Assembly (NCBI GenBank): GCA_017999075.1
Contig: JAGOBX010000182.1
Span: forward strand, 1-7,034
Source: Candidatus Babelota bacterium
GTDB lineage: Bacteria; JAGOBX01
Direction: 5' to 3'
Length of the DNA: 7,034 bases
A program made the position numbers and the translations under genes. The notes beneath the pieces are model-generated. The model was not told where the DNA came from, ran no database searches, and worked only from the letters and a program-made list of their open reading frames with translations. Shown piece after piece: positions 6,906-7,034 of this stretch (positions within the stretch are counted from its first letter, which is position 1; every line of letters begins with the position of its first letter).

Positions 6906-7034
6906 TTTTTAAAAATTGCAGTAAAATATCGCTGTCATGCGCCCCAATCGCTTTGCGCAAACCAATTTCGCGGGTGCGCTCAGTGACAGAAACCAGCATA
7001 ATGTTCATAATGCCAATGCCGCCCACCAGCAGGC
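6886..7034 (-). pseudogene. Internal fragment of a MacB/FtsX-type ABC transporter permease, truncated and joined to AT-rich DNA
   Basis: The minus strand from 7032 reads [15 protein letters not shown], then [16 protein letters not shown] and DSDILLQFL. This is the near-invariant segment of MacB-type permeases running from the second membrane helix into the conserved cytoplasmic coupling region. Complete MacB-like proteins continue with two more membrane helices after LLQFL. Here the recognisable sequence ends at about 6910, and the frame runs through KIIFLHC to a TGA at 6888-6886, inside the antisense of the creD 3' end. The 5' part lies beyond the window. Base composition over 6931-7034 is 58 G+C in 104 bases, and the codons favour CTG, GGC and CGC, unlike every other gene here. 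It is therefore either a chimeric contig end carrying another organism's sequence or a truncated, recently acquired remnant. The permease identity is strong. The symbol macB is not assigned, because paralogous permeases share this motif. Confidence 0.8.
6904..6917. repeat. Perfect 14-bp A/T palindrome at the composition break
   Basis: AATTTTTAAAAATT is its own reverse complement. It begins in the creD stop codon and ends where the GC-rich macB-like frame begins. It lies exactly where the sequence changes character. It could mark a short-homology join, biological or from assembly, or be chance in an A/T-rich gene end. It is too short and too A/T-only to serve as a convincing terminator. Confidence 0.35.

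Overview
This is an AT-rich bacterial window (roughly 30% GC by eye). It holds four complete genes on the plus strand, one divergent 5' gene fragment at the left edge, and a compositionally foreign gene fragment at the right edge. Shine-Dalgarno sequences (AGGAGG-like, GGAG) precede several genes, which argues against Bacteroidota. CreD and a probable alpha-2-macroglobulin-like secreted protein fit a diderm (Gram-negative-type) bacterium. I cannot name the phylum from the sequence alone. The abrupt composition change at the right end looks like a metagenome assembly edge.

Layout. Positions 1-340 (minus) encode the first 113 residues of an exported, membrane-anchored or secreted protein whose first recognisable motif resembles bacterial alpha-2-macroglobulins. 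Positions 341-607 are a divergent intergenic region with a candidate promoter, a short palindrome over its -35 element, and a GC-rich patch just before deoA that could fold over the ribosome binding site. deoA (608-1948) encodes thymidine phosphorylase. After an AT-only gap come comM/yifB (2097-3632), kup (3695-5515) and creD (5559-6905), with gaps of 62 and 43 bases and no visible terminator between them, so they may be co-transcribed. From about 6910 to the end, GC jumps to about 56% (58 of 104 bases over 6931-7034), and the minus strand encodes an internal piece of a MacB-type ABC transporter permease that stops inside the creD 3' end.

How the genes work together. There is no obvious single pathway. 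DeoA salvages pyrimidine deoxynucleosides, ComM is a DNA branch-migration AAA+ ATPase, Kup imports potassium, and CreD is an inner-membrane envelope protein. They look like ordinary chromosomal genes in a loose run. I saw no mobile element, CRISPR array, tRNA or rRNA. I do not see a convincing new biological system here. The most notable observation is the composition break and truncated macB-like fragment at the right edge, which is more likely a chimeric join than biology.
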